DNA from: Narthecium ossifragum
Lineage: Eukaryota > Streptophyta > Magnoliopsida > Dioscoreales > Nartheciaceae
Direction: 5' to 3'
NCBI GenBank assembly: GCA_963920575.1
Contig: OY986970.1
Span: forward strand, 17,630,851 to 17,694,850
DNA: 64,000 bases
Below the pieces are notes generated by a model. It had not been told where the DNA came from. It saw nothing but the letters and a program-made list of their open reading frames with translations, and made no database searches. Position 1 is the first letter of the stretch; every line of letters begins with the position of its first letter. Of the stretch, positions 33,188 to 44,127 are shown piece by piece. The position numbers and the translations under genes are program-made.

Positions 33188-35449
33188 CCTGCTGAGAGCA
33201 TCTGCTACGACGTTTGCCTTATCAGGGTGGTAATGCAACTCGAAGTCATAGCCCTCTAGAAGCTCCATCCACCGACGCTGTCTGAGGTTGAGGTCACGCT
33301 GGGTGAACACGTGCCTCAAACTCTTATGATCAGAGTACACCGAGAACCGCTCACCGTAGAGGTAGTGCCGCCATGTCTTCAGAGCGAAGACAACCGCTGC
33401 AAGCTCGAGATCATGGACTGGATAGTTCCTCTCATGGGTCTTCAGCTGCCTGGAACTGTAGGCCACCACATGGCACTTCTGCATAAGCACACAGCCTAGA
33501 CCCTCCCCACTGGCGTCGCAAAAGACACTGTAGTCGACGCCTCGCTCTGGAACTATAAGGATCGGTGCACTCGTCAGTCTAGTCCTCAACTGGATGAAAG
33601 CCTGCTCGCACGCCTCGTCCCAAACAAATGGGACCGCCTTCTGTATCAACCTGGTCAGCGGCCCTACAACCCTGGAGAAGTCCCGCACGAACCTCCTGTA
33701 GTAACCCGCCAAGCCGAGGAAGCTGCGGACCTCGAACACTATCGCTGGTCTCTGCCACTGTAGCACTGCCTCGATCTTGGGCGGATCAACTGAAATACCT
33801 GCCGCTGACACCACGTGCCCCAGAAACTGCACCTCAGGAAGCCAGAACTCACATTTGGAGGCTTTGGCATATAGCCTATGCCCCCTCAACAACTGCAACA
33901 CTGTCCTCAGATGCTGCTCGTGCTCCTCCGCGGTACGTGAGTAGACTAGGATGTCGTCGACGAAAACCACCACGAACTGATCTAAGTATGGTCGGAAGAC
34001 CCTCTGCATCAGATCCAGGAACGCTGCTGGTGCGTTCATCAAACCGAACGGCATCACCGTGAACTCGTACAACCCGTACCTCGCACGGAAAGCCGTCTTC
34101 GGGATGTTGCAATCCCCAATCCTCAACTGGTGATAGCCGGTACGGAGATCGATCTTCGAAAAGACCGAAGAGCCTCGGAGCTGGTCGAACAAGTCATCAA
34201 TCCTCGGCATCGGATACTTGTTCTTCACCGTCACCCTGTTCAGCTTCCTGTAATCAATGCAAAGACGAAGCGTACCGTCTTTCTTCTTTGCGAACAATAT
34301 AGGAGCAGCCCAAGGTGACGTGCTGTCACGGATGAAACCTCTGCCGATCAACCCATCCAGCTGGACTCTCAGCTCCCTCTGCTCTGCCGGTGCCATCCTG
34401 AAAGCTGACAAAGAGATTGGCTCGGTACCCAGTACAAGATCTATCTGGAAGTCTACTGCTCTGGAAGGAGGAAGGCCCGGTAGCTGGTCTAGGAAGACGT
34501 CAGCAAACTCACAGACTACAGTAGGCAAACTGCCCTCTCGACTGCCCTCTGCAGTGAACAAGGAAAGGTGCGCTAGTAAAGCTGATAGCTGGCACTCGCA
34601 CCTGGGAAAGCAACCACACAGGAGGGAATCGGCCGACTGGTGATCCCCCAACAAGACGAAACTAGCGCCGTCAGGTGTCCAAGCAGTCACCCTACGACGG
34701 CCACAGTCGATGATGGCTCGGTATGAAGTCAGCCAATCCATACCGAGAATCACGTCGAACCCGACCATGTCTAGCACCCAAAGGTCTAGAAAGACACGGA
34801 GGCCCCCAACCTCCAACTCGCAAGAACGGCAGATTAGCTCAACACGAGCCCCTCCGCCGACGGGTGTGTCTAAGTGCAGTGTGACTCCAAGTGGCTCAGT
34901 CTCTAGCCCTAGCGATGCCACACAGTCGCTAGCTACAAAGGAATGAGACGCCCCAAAATCTATCAGAACATTTACAAATGAACTGAAAAGCTGGAAGGTA
35001 CCTCTGAGAACAGGAGGGTCAGTTGGGGATGGTGGAAGAGCTAGAGTCTGCTGGGGTGGCGGGTACTGGTAAGGCTGAAATGGTGGTTGAATGTAGTATG
35101 GGTACTCGTGGTCTGGAAGTGCGTATACTCCCCCTCTGGGTCCGCCTCGACCTCCACCGCGACCTCTGCCTCTCCCGGCTCCTGGTGTCCGCCAACCTCC
35201 GCCTGCTCCACCACGAACTGACTGTGCCCACAACGTCGGACAGTCTCGGCGAAAGTGCCATGTCTGTCGGCACTCGAAGCACACAGGACATCCAAGCGCT
35301 AGCTGCTGGCTCTGGCCTCCTCCGGACGTCTGCTCCTGAGGCCCAGCCGGAAGAAGTGGCTGGCCTCCCTGCCTGGGCTGCTGCTGGTACTGAGGTGGGT
35401 GACGCTGGTATTGATGCTGGTGTCGTGGGCACCTCTGCTGCCTCCACAA
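33188..35449 (-). CDS. Tekay-like gag zinc knuckle, protease, RT and RNase H
   Basis: A single 750-codon ORF. It contains a gag zinc knuckle [14 protein letters not shown], the protease with IDFGASHSF where the active site is normally D-S-G (Ser to Phe change), and the hinge [10 protein letters not shown] has [20 protein letters not shown], the [10 protein letters not shown] motif and an intact FVDD box. RNase H has [36 protein letters not shown] and DALSR. Apart from the protease change the catalytic residues look whole. The ATG at 35449 is probably internal; native gag-pol starts at about 36269. Confidence 0.9.
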
Positions 35450-36269
35450 ACCTCTCCTGCCCTGAGCTGCTCTCTGTGGCTGTCCTCCGCCACTGGTGCT
35501 CGCAGACGACGCCGGCTGGACTGCCCTGGGCCCCGGCTCCTACAACTGAGCCTCAACTGCCAAAGCACAGTCTAGCACCTCTGCCTACGTGCTAGTGCGC
35601 TGAGCCGCGATCAGCCGCCTGAGCTCGGGCCTAAGCCCCCACTGGAACTGCTCAGCTCTGGCAAGAGGGTCCGCCGACACCGCTCCGGCAAATCTGGCAA
35701 GTCTGGTGAACCTAGCCGCGTACTGAACTACCGACTGAGTACCCTGAGAAAGGGTATGGTACTCACGGACAAGGGCTGAGCGCACACTGCGGGGAAAGTA
35801 CGCGCCAAGAAACGACGAACGAAACACGGCCCATGATGGGTCACTCCCGTCCCTGGCGGCCTAAAAAGAGCGCCACCAGTCCAAAGCATCCCCGTCTCGC
35901 TGGAACGTGGCAAGTCTGACCCGAACTCGTTCATCCTGGACGAACAGAGTTTCAAGGACGCGACTGACTCCCTCCAGCCAGTCGTCGACCACCGCTGAAC
36001 CTAGGCAGGTTCAGCCTCTGGAAGACGACCACCGCTGTCGCAACAACACGCTGGTCGAGTGGAGGAGAGACCTCCTCGGCGATGAACGAAGCATCCTCCT
36101 CCACTACGACCTCAATCCTCGGCTCTGGCTCTCGTGCAGGTACACGGGGCACGGCTGCGTTGGCCCCTAAGGCCCGTCGAGCAGCGCGCTCGTCGCGCGC
36201 GGTACCCTGACCCAACACTGGACAGCTAGCCTGGCTCCCTGGCATCTGCACGTTTATCAGAGACGACAA
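35450..36269 (-). pseudogene. Tekay-like gag, broken
   Basis: Minus-strand ORF from ATG 36269 with FQRLNLPRFSGG, then in shifted frames DWLEGVSRVLETLF, WWRSF, VFRSSFLGAYFPRSVR, EYHTLSQGTQSVVQYAARFTRLARFA and LRPELRRLIAA, all typical of chromovirus gag. At least one frameshift (about 36000) and stops near 35863 and 35585 break it. Confidence 0.8.
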
Positions 36270-36429
36270 GTGTCCACCCGTAAGAAATCAAAACACAGCA
36301 ACAATCATTAAAGCAAAAGCATAACGCACATGAGCACGATCAAGCACACAGGGATGCTCTACTCCTAGAACTATCCCAAACCGCGCTCAAAATCTTAACC
36401 GCAAGCCTAATCCTATCCCTGGGATCTAC

Positions 36430-36446
36430 ACCTTGCTCTAATACCA
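36430..36446 (-). other. Primer binding site (initiator tRNA-Met)
   Basis: On the minus strand TGGTATTAGAGCAAGG follows the LTR after a few bases. It resembles the TGGTATCAGAGC site complementary to initiator tRNA-Met used by most chromoviruses and copia elements. Confidence 0.88.
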
Positions 36447-36449
36447 AGT

Positions 36450-38899
36450 TGTCACACCCCGACCCAGAAAACCCATCCAGGACGAGGCATGAGGGTTCCT
36501 ATCTCAATTCATCTTCAATTGGTGCGATACAAATGCGGAAAGACGGATAAATTTAAACAAAATATAATCCAGAGGTAAACAACTATTCAATTTATATAAC
36601 ATCAGTTGTACAATTCAATATTTGATACAAAATCTTCCAATGATAGATATAATACATAATCCCAAAAGTCCTCGAAATGTTTACAACATATATATTATCA
36701 AAAAGGGGTACAACAGTTTTATCCTCCAGCAAAACCTCAAGCGCCTCTGGATGTACTCGCGCCGCCAAAGGCCGATCCCGCCGGCTCCACAGACGAAGAA
36801 CTGCCGCTTGCACCTGCAAACGCAGCCCGGGTAGGAATGAGCGAGAAGCTCAGTAGGGTTCTACTCTACGGCATACTGAAAGGAGGAAAACAACAACAGT
36901 GTTGCCTTCCCGCTCAAGTCTAACGGATGCCACGGGTCTCACAACCCTGTCGATGTCCCAAGGGCTCCTGTCATGAAACCTCTCTCCTGAACATGTTACC
37001 AGGAGGCCAAGGAACAGTAACATGCAGGATCACCCTTACCCAAGCAGGAAAACCATTCCTTGGGGAACTACGTCAGGAACGCACCGACATCCATCCTTAG
37101 CACTTGGCCTTGGAAGACAACACGACCTCTAAACCTTAAACACTGATCAGAGTCAACTATCGCCAATCCTCAATAACAAGAGATTCGATTATACAACCAC
37201 ACCCTAATCCTGACTACCCAGCCACGGTCCTAAGGCTAGATCCGAGCTACCCGAGAGCCTCGGATCGGCGACCCAAACCATCACCCGCCTATCCTCAAAT
37301 GCCTCTAATGCACACAATGCATGAGCCTAGGCAAACATCTATCCTAGATGTCTCTACATGCCACAACATCAGTTATAGGTTCAACAGATATACAATAGCC
37401 CTCGGCACTCGCCGGCAAGAGGCTAAGGTTCCACAATTCCACATTAGCTAGCACTCATAGCTAGCTAATGGCTAAGCAAACAATTAAGCAATTAAATACC
37501 ACCCACACAAGTATTTAAAAGCAAGCCACATCATCAATTTACTCAAAGGAAATCAACATGCGATTCAATCCTTAATCTCAATGGATATCCCTTGAAAACT
37601 CCATGAAAACCTCATGCCAACCTCCCAACATGTTTAGCTATCAAACCTAAGTGAAAGCCATCCAAGAAAAACCCAGAAAACACAGCTCCAGGGCCCACGG
37701 TCGATCCGACGGTCGACCGTGAGGCCACGGTCGATCCGACGGTCGACCGTGAGGCCACGGTCGATGTCCCGGTCGATCCGGCGGTCGACCGTGGGACCAA
37801 AACGAGGAAAACCCCAAGGGCAACGGTCGATCCACCCATCGACCCTGGGAAGCCCCAAAAGGGACAGAGCCTCACGGACAATGCGACAGTCGATCCGACA
37901 GTCGACCGTGAGGCGGGATGAAAAAGGGGAAGAACCCGCGGTCGATCGACCCATCGACCGTGGGAGTCCAAAATCCCGACAGAGCCTGACGGACGATGCG
38001 ACGGTCGATCCGACGGTCGACTGTCAGGCCCAAAAAGAGCAAATCAATACTTGACGATCGATGCACCGATCGACCGTCGAGCCTTAGGCACAGTTCATCA
38101 GAACAGTGCCGAAAATCCATTTCCTTGGAATTCAAGGATCAAATCAAGTTGGAAGTTGATGAAATTTTGCAAGCAAGTGTAATTAACGATGGGGAAACCA
38201 ATGGTATAAGGAAATCACGTTTTTGATGGTTACATCTCATATCTAGGTCAAAACAGGCGAAAATCTACAAAACGGCGATAATACGGAAACCAGCCGTTGG
38301 AATACGGAAGTCGCGAGATAGAAATACTTCAAATCATTCACATTACATGTGCAATGAGCTACATAGCATTCTAACAAGTACTCTTACAACAAAAAGGCAT
38401 TAAACCTATCATAGGAGAACCCGATCCTAAGATCGAGGTAGGAATACCTACTTGAGCAAGTAGGGCAGCTCCTCCACGCGTCTAACCAGTTGAGCCGCCA
38501 AGATCCGCGCTCCGAAAGCCGCGTCTCCAAGCCCTAGCTCAGCCAAAGGAGAGAGAAGGAGAGAAAACGACAGGAGAAGAGAAGGAAAGAGAGAGAAAGG
38601 GACAGAGCTTATATAGAAATCCGGATCTATCTCAGCCGTCCGATTCGATCTTTTCCGATCAAGCTCCGATCTTCCGATCGGACGCACCCTAGAGATTCTA
38701 ATCAAACACATACATCAATCCAAGGTCGTGTGTGAAACACGGGTGTGAAACCGACCACCAGAGGGTATATTTACCAAAATGCCCCCAGGGTCCAAACCGC
38801 CCTACGATCGCCCTATCGTACCCGACGCGGAACCAAACCAACAGGAAACCGGCTCTCGACCCACGCGGTCGAGCCAGGTCGGAGGGACAGGCCCTCACA
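36450..38899 (-). repeat. Tekay-like 5' LTR
   Basis: 2450 bp, in element sense TGTGAGGGCCTG to GTGTGACA. TATA box on the minus strand at 38609-38615. The GGTCGACC array lies downstream of it (37694-38082), in the transcribed part. Its first part matches 22830-23344 and its last part 26631-27940, which defines the pair. Confidence 0.92.
37694..38082. promoter_or_regulatory. GGTCGACC palindrome array, Tekay-like 5' LTR
   Basis: Repeated dyads such as ACGGTCGACCGT (perfect 12-bp palindrome) paired with CGGTCGATCC, and GGTCGATCGACCCATCGACC. It includes two copies of a module containing ACAGAGCCT, ACGG and ATGCG (about 37864-37890 and 37979-38005), which is also present in the copia LTR at 44600-44815. 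Confidence 0.8.
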
Positions 38900-39301
38900 A
38901 GTGTTTGCAATAAATGAAGTAGTAGGGATCTGAGCTTTCAAATTGGCTATCTCTGCCTCCTTCAATTGCAGAGCATTCCTCAACTGTTCAAGTTCTTCTT
39001 CTGTTGAAGCAGTAAGAACCTGGTAGCGCTCCGGGGAAGCCGGTCTGTCTTTTGGAGACTTAGGCAGAGGAGGGAACTCTTCCTCGAAGGAGGGCTCAGG
39101 GGCAGCTCCTGTGCTATCTTTACTATCTAAGGAACATGAGCGTAGTTTCATGCTCCTAGTATGAGGCCGACTGCGGGACTCTGGAGCGATGATCTTCACC
39201 GGGTCTACGTCAGTAGCCCTCTTCTTCCTTCTCTTGGCAGGAATATTTGAGGTTGCGTGACATGATGTAGACATCTGGTCATCTTCAATTCCGACAGGCA
39301 T
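38900..39301 (-). CDS. Tat element gag, N-terminal extension
   Basis: ATG at 39301, minus strand. It encodes a basic stretch (AKRRKKRATD), a Ser/Pro-rich part and a short coiled coil (EEELEQLRNALQLKEAEIANLKAQI). The frame runs to the chromovirus insertion at 38899 and continues in frame at 22829 without a stop, so this is the N-terminus of the Tat gag rather than a separate gene. Confidence 0.8.
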
Positions 39302-39369
39302 CGCCGCAAAGGCATTGAAAGCGTTCCCTGAGAGAGCGTCTTCTTTGACGTCTTGTCTGCAAGCCTTTC

Positions 39370-39579
39370 GAGAGGTGAGTTGGTTTTTGGGAGCGGTTTT
39401 TAGTGCTAAACTATAGCAAGGACGTCGGATGCCCTCAGCATGGCATGGTGGACGATGGTAGGCAACTCCTCTTTGTGAGGTGAGTTGATTTTTTGGAGGA
39501 GCTCTCTGTGCTAAACCGTAGCAAGGACGCTCTATGCCCTGAGCATTGCATGGTGGACGGTAGGCAGCTCTTCTTTGCT
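39370..39579. repeat. Tandem ~108-bp repeat between extra ORF and gag
   Basis: Two diverged copies (39370-39477 and 39479-39579) sharing AGGTGAGTTG, CTAAACYRTAGCAAGGACG and GCATGGTGGACG. No open frame spans them. They separate the extra ORF from gag. Confidence 0.8.
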
Positions 39580-39583
39580 TGTT

Positions 39584-40315
39584 CTAGCTGTCGGGTCCCC
39601 TAGCCTTGGCAGGAGGGTCCGTCGGGCTGACAGTGTTGGGACTCCATTTAGGAGGACAGATGTTAGAGCCCTTCTCGATGTGAGAAGTTTCGGTGCTCCA
39701 CTTGGGATAACAAGTGTTAGCGTGGCTCTTAGTCAAGTCTTTGATCTGGAGACTCTCCATCTCTCGGTTGGCATAGTTCACGTAGGCCATTTGCATATCA
39801 TGAAGATAGATGTGGTAGCTAGGGAGTCGGGACTCCCAGTATCTTTGTTGGCGGTCATATTCAACCTGCAGGTACTTGGCGTGCTCTATCGGAGTGTAGA
39901 GGCCACTCCAAGTATTTTCAGTGCGAGTAGTGCCAGGTGTCTTGTTGGCAACTACGGGAGTCGCCTGTTTTCTTTTGGAAACGACTGGGATGAAGCCGTC
40001 TTCATCAGCCATGGCTTCGTGAGAGACTATCTCTCGATGTTTCGAAGGGATAGTGGATCTCGGCTGGCGAGATCTCTTGCCCCCTTGAGTGAGTTTCTTC
40101 GACTGTTGGAAGGTTTTCTTCACTTCCTCCTGGCGGACTCGAGGACTGTCGGAGGGAGTCTTGATGGCATGATTTTGTGGAACACCAGGACCCTGCGAGG
40201 AGGGTTTTGTTGGTTGTCCTTGTTTGCAGGGAGCTTCAACAGAGAAGGTCCCGAACTTGACGACTAAAGGTGACGTCGGTGGAGTGAGCGACACAGTTGA
40301 TGAAGCTGAGGACAC
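39584..40315 (-). CDS. Extra ORF upstream of gag in Tat element
   Basis: 243 codons from ATG 40315, minus strand, uninterrupted. The N-terminus is Ser/Thr/Pro-rich, the centre basic, and the C-terminal part has a Tyr/Gln-rich, probably helical segment (EHAKYLQVEYDRQQRYWESRL, then MQMAYVNYANREMESLQ) and paired PKWS motifs. I do not recognise a domain. Extra ORFs upstream of gag are known in Tat elements. It lies between the primer site and gag, 283 bases before the gag ATG. Confidence 0.65.
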   Translation of the reverse strand: MSSASSTVSLTPPTSPLVVKFGTFSVEAPCKQGQPTKPSSQGPGVPQNHAIKTPSDSPRVRQEEVKKTFQQSKKLTQGGKRSRQPRSTIPSKHREIVSHEAMADEDGFIPVVSKRKQATPVVANKTPGTTRTENTWSGLYTPIEHAKYLQVEYDRQQRYWESRLPSYHIYLHDMQMAYVNYANREMESLQIKDLTKSHANTCYPKWSTETSHIEKGSNICPPKWSPNTVSPTDPPAKARGPDS

Positions 40316-40562
40316 CGGAAGGCCATTTATCCCAAGGGGAATGTTGAACCAGAGCTCTGACTTGTGCCATTTCCTTCGTTATAGAAGGAAATAAGGTTAG
40401 TATTTTGGGACTTAAAATACCGAGTCCAGAGATGAGGGGAGGAGTGTGTCCCACCGGGCGTGCTAGATTTTGTACGACAATAAAAACTCGGAGTCTCGCT
40501 GGAACGAGATTTCGGATTTCATTGTGACAAAAGTTTTGAATACATGGATGATATGTGGGCAC

Positions 40563-40580
40563 GACACTCCCGGGTCGCCA
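40563..40580 (-). other. Primer binding site of Tat element
   Basis: On the minus strand TGGCGACCCGGGAGTGTC starts three bases after the LTR end (TTGTCA). TGGCGACYC sites are usual in Tat/Ogre elements and are assigned to tRNA-Arg; the exact tRNA is not proven here. Confidence 0.75.
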
Positions 40581-40583
40581 GAC

Positions 40584-42040
40584 TGACAACCCGTTAATTA
40601 CATCCCCGTCGGAAAAACCCCTGATTAAGGACTCGGGATCTAAAGTCCCGTTACATTAATATAAAAGAAGTCAATAAAAGACATAGAAAAGAATATATCA
40701 AAGGATATCGGGTGGAGGCAGAGCTTCCGACCCTCACCTTCGTTACCAAAGCAGGCTTTCCTGTCTTCTTCCTCAGATTTGGTACGGGGTCCTCATGTTG
40801 GTGAGCCTTCCCTCTTTTACGCCGGCGTCTTCTGCTTTTCCTCTGGATCTACAGCCTTTTGGCCTTCAACGTTGGGGAGCTTTCTCCTCTGTATCTTGTA
40901 TCTGGAGAGTCCGGCAGGGCGTCTGTACGATCTCCAAGGTCTCTCAGAAGCCAAAGAAGCCTAGAGCCAGCCAAAGAAGCCAAGAGAGCCAAGAGAGCCC
41001 AAGGAGCCCCCCTCCCCTCTCTATTTATAGGCGAGGGGCTAGAACTCTTGGCGGGCGCTTTAAATTTTGAAAGCGACCTGCCGTATCTCGGGAGTTGGGG
41101 CGTTAGGAGCGTATCCGGGGAGATCGTATCTGAGAGATACGTAAGGTGTTCTGGGGATCGTATCTGGGTGTTGAGGTTGTTCCCAGGAGATCCTATCCGG
41201 GAGTTGGGGCGTTAGGAGCGTATCCGGGAAGATCGTATCTGAGAGATACGTAAGTTCTTGCAGGGATTGTATCTGGGTGTTGAGGTTATTCCCAGGAGAT
41301 CCTATTCGGGAGTTGGAGATATTTCTTCTCCTTTGAATTTGAATCTTTTATTTGGATTCAAAGTGCATGTTTGAATTTCGAACATGTGTGTTCGAATATG
41401 TTTGAATTTGGATATTTGTTTGAATTTCAAATATCTGTCGGAATTTTGGATATTTTGTGAATTTACCAAAATGTCCTGGGTCAAGGGCAATGTGCAAATG
41501 ACCAAACTGCCCCTCCATCGGGCCATACTTATTTTGGACCAAAATATCCTTGTGTTAGGTGGGAGGGTCCATATGCATGTTTTGGACTATTACATCTCTG
41601 GAGATGTAAAATGACCAAAATACCCCCGGGGGCGGAAATTACAGAAATGCCCTTGATGCTTGTGGTTTATGTAGGATGCCATCAAAACCATATAGGACGA
41701 ATTAGGTGTGTTAGGGGACAGGGTTCCCTTAATATGGGGGAAATTACAATAATGCCCCTGCACTCATTCGGCTTATGTAGGGTGCCGTCGGAGTTGTGCA
41801 GGGCTATCGTAGCATAGGCAGGAAGTTTAGGCTTATAATTTAGCCCAAGTTCCAAAAAGAAGACCCCTAGGGGTAAAAATTACCAAAATGCCCTTTCTTT
41901 ACTTATTTATATAGGATGTCGTCAAAGCCAGGGATATGTGGAGGGCACCTGGTCATATGTGATTTTGAGGGATATGTACTTGGCCAAGATATTTCATGAA
42001 TATCACTTAATTTTAGCCTTAGCTAAAATCAGTGTCAACA
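40584..42040 (-). repeat. Tat 5' LTR
   Basis: 1457 bp, in element sense TGTTGACACTGATTTTAGC to GGGTTGTCA. The right edge is fixed because MULE coding sequence begins at 42041 and the left edge by the primer site. The minus-strand TATAAATA box is at 41022-41029. U3 holds a 110-bp tandem duplication (41091-41310) and several short AATGCCC/ACCAAAATG repeats at 41470-41900. Confidence 0.82.
41091..41310. repeat. 110-bp tandem duplication in Tat U3
   Basis: Two copies (41091-41200, 41201-41310), each with the dyad CGTATCTGAGAGATACG, positioned just upstream (element sense) of the TATA box. They may be duplicated enhancer units. Confidence 0.88.
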
Positions 42041-42750
42041 TGCATGGAGGACTAAGGACAAGGTAATGGGTAGTATACAAGGCAATTGGGCAACCCAATG
42101 CATGCAATTGAGGGACTATGCAATGGAAATATTGCGTATCAATCTTGACAGTACATGCAAAGTATCAACAAATTTTGGAGCTGATGGGAAGTGTTACTTC
42201 CAAAGAATCTATATGTGTTTAAGTGCGTGCAAGCATGGGTTCAAGGCTGGTTGCAGACCAGTTATAGAATTGATGGGTGCCATTTGAAGACCCCATTTGG
42301 TGGACAGTTGTTGGTGGCAGTGGGGAGAGATACAGACAATGGGATGTACCCAATTGCATATGCAGCTGTTGAGGTTGAAAATAGAGATGCATGGATTTGG
42401 TTCCTAGATCAGCTAGCAGGTGACATTGAATATGTCACAGGACAACACTTGACAATAATGACTGATCAACAAAAGGTAATTTTACTTTGTATAGTAATGC
42501 TAGTTTACACAATTATAGCTATCAGTTTACATTGTGATAATAATGCTAGTTTACATGGTTATAGTTTACATAGTTTGCTATTGTTTCAGGGCCTAATCCC
42601 AGCTTTTGAGGCTGTAATGCCAGGTGCGGAACATAGGTTTTGTGCTAGGCACATTTTTCAGAACTTTAGAAGGAGACATAAGGGAGAGATGGGGAAGCCA
42701 AGCTACCAACAAGATCAACATGGGAACAATGGTGGTGGTCAAATATGAGG
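42041..42750 (+). pseudogene. MULE (Mutator-like) transposase fragment
   Basis: Coding sequence starts abruptly at the Tat LTR edge: YAMEILRINLDST, CYFQRIYMCLSACKHGFKAGCRPVIEL, then after a frame slip near 42270 DGCHLKTPFGGQLLVAVGRDTDNGMYPIAYAAVE, AWIWFLDQL, TIMTDQQK. A GT-AG intron (42476-42589, phase 0) is followed by GLIPAFEAVMPGAEHRFCARHIFQNF. This is the MULE transposase domain with the catalytic D (DGCH) and the later D/E-bearing segments. The N-terminus is cut off by the Tat LTR and the C-terminal third is lost. This gene was the target of the Tat insertion. Confidence 0.88.
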
Positions 42751-43286
42751 AACTTGGATTTTGGATCATATAATTTATGTAACAAACAATTGACTATGTT
42801 TTTTGACAGCTTTTGCTGTGTTTTGGACTACTGTGTTTGTTTTGGAACAATTTTGGAATGATACAATTGAGCTTATATAAGCTTTGTAACAATGTGTTTG
42901 AAAGCTTTATTAGAGCTTTATGAATATAAGTTCTCAGTTAATGTAATATTCTCATAGATACAAAGTTGAAACAATTGATAGTGATACAAACTTACAATTA
43001 ATGGCAAGGGATTACAATCTCAGTGATACAAAGTTGATATAATTGATGCAATTGATCCCATTGATGCCACTGATACAAAGTTGACATACAATTGATATAA
43101 AGATACAAAGTTGTAACTGTTCCAGATTGTAAACTACAGGTTGTAAGAGTTGCATTCATCAGTGTATAAAACTGCTACAATTGATACAAAATTGCAGCTT
43201 GTAACTGCTACAATTGAAGCTAAATTGTGATATTTTGTAACATACATATACACTTAGAACCCAAACCAAATTGCTGATACTGACCA
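42751..43286. other. AT-rich spacer
   Basis: No gene. It contains many imperfect repeats of TTGATACAAAGTTG-type sequence between 42950 and 43200. It separates the convergent MULE and GRF genes. Confidence 0.6.
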
Positions 43287-43695
43287 TTACATGCGAAGAC
43301 AACAATAGAATACAATAATTCCAATTGTCCAGAACATCAACAAGGTAAACATATAGGTCTTGGCTTTGTCCTTTAATTGTTGGTTTTTTAGCTGTAGTGT
43401 AGCTACCATCCTATCTTTCTCGTCAATCATCTTCTTCAGTTCTTCTATTTCAGACTCCAGCAATTCATCATACCACTCCCAATAGTAACAACTACCAAGA
43501 AAAAAACAGAGCAATCCATGAATCCATAAAACAAATAAATAAAATTTGCTAAAATAGAATGGGGATTTTATTGACCCTACCCGATGGGTTGCACAACATA
43601 AGAACCTTCTACCAGGGTTCCTTTCGGTCAGAAAAGTCCATAACCTCACCCTCGACCCACATTCACAGTAGTTGTCGTCTTCCCTAGTGTTTGAG
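43287..43695 (-). CDS. GRF-type zinc finger protein, small, partial at 5' end
   Basis: Two exons on the minus strand. Exon 1 (about 43576-43695) encodes CECGSRVRLWTFLTERNPGRRF-CC and ends after HRVG. A GT-AG intron (43492-43575, 84 bp) joins it in frame to CYYWEWYDELLESEIEELKKMI. Together this is a GRF zinc finger (C-x-C ... C ... C with the YW-W core), a coiled coil, and a hydrophobic C-terminal segment (FTLLMFWTIGIIVFYC) that looks like a membrane anchor. No ATG is visible upstream before the copia LTR at about 43732, so the start is lost. Such small GRF proteins are common near plant MULEs. Confidence 0.7.
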
Positions 43696-43817
43696 CTAGA
43701 TCAAGCACTGAGCCGTGGGCTAATGCTTGATTGTGACCTCCTGGACATCATCAGTCTCCAGCTTGAAGGTCCAAGAGGGGGGTGAATTGGACTCTTTTCG
43801 AAAAACTAGATTAATTA

Positions 43818-44127
43818 AAAATCAGATAGGAGAGAACTAACACCTTAAATGCTTGTAGATGAAATGAAATTAAAGTAAAATAGCATGCAAGAATTATATC
43901 AAAGAGAGATTAGAGAGATGGCACCGATTTTATAGTGGTTCGACCCAACTCTTGGTCTACGTCCACTTATTAATGGAAAATCAGGTAGGAGAGAACTAAC
44001 ACCTTAAATGCTTGTAGATGAAATGAAATTAAAGTAAAATAGCATGCAAGAATTATATCAAAGAGAGGATAGAGAGATGGCACCGATTTTATAGTGGTTC
44101 GACCCAACTCTTGGTCTACGTCCACTT
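43818..44127. repeat. 159-bp tandem duplication in copia LTR
   Basis: Two nearly identical copies (43818-43967, 43977-44127) with GGAGAGAACTAACACC to TTGGTCTACGTCCACTT. They lie downstream of the TATA-like site, in the transcribed part. Confidence 0.95.

Larger units (their letters stand above)
22830..38899 (-). mobile_element. Tekay-like chromovirus inserted in Tat gag
   Basis: Minus-strand Ty3 element. The 5' LTR is 36450-38899 (2450 bp), the 3' LTR is 22830-23344 plus 26631-27940. An initiator tRNA-Met primer site lies at 36430-36446, gag-pol at 30586-36269 and a chromodomain at 27960-28260. The pentamer AAGTG occurs at both edges (22827-22831 and 38899-38903), overlapping the LTR ends by one or two bases, and is the likely target duplication. 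It has been hit by three further insertions or rearrangements: 23345-26630, 28500-30585 and 31534-33187. Confidence 0.88.
1..42040 (-). mobile_element. Tat-lineage Ty3 retrotransposon, nested, 3' end off window
   Basis: Giant minus-strand element. In element order: 5' LTR (40584-42040), primer site (40563-40580), extra ORF (39584-40315), gag, protease, RT with two RNase H domains, integrase, then an antisense plant mobile domain gene. The second RNase H (around 17900-18080) is the Tat hallmark. Two later insertions (7684-17678 and 22830-38899) interrupt it; coding frames continue across both. Without them the visible element is about 16 kb, in the size range of Tat/Ogre elements. No copy of the 5' LTR appears in positions 1-2600, so the 3' LTR is presumed to lie left of the window. 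Frameshifts, stops and lost catalytic residues show it is dead. Confidence 0.85.
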
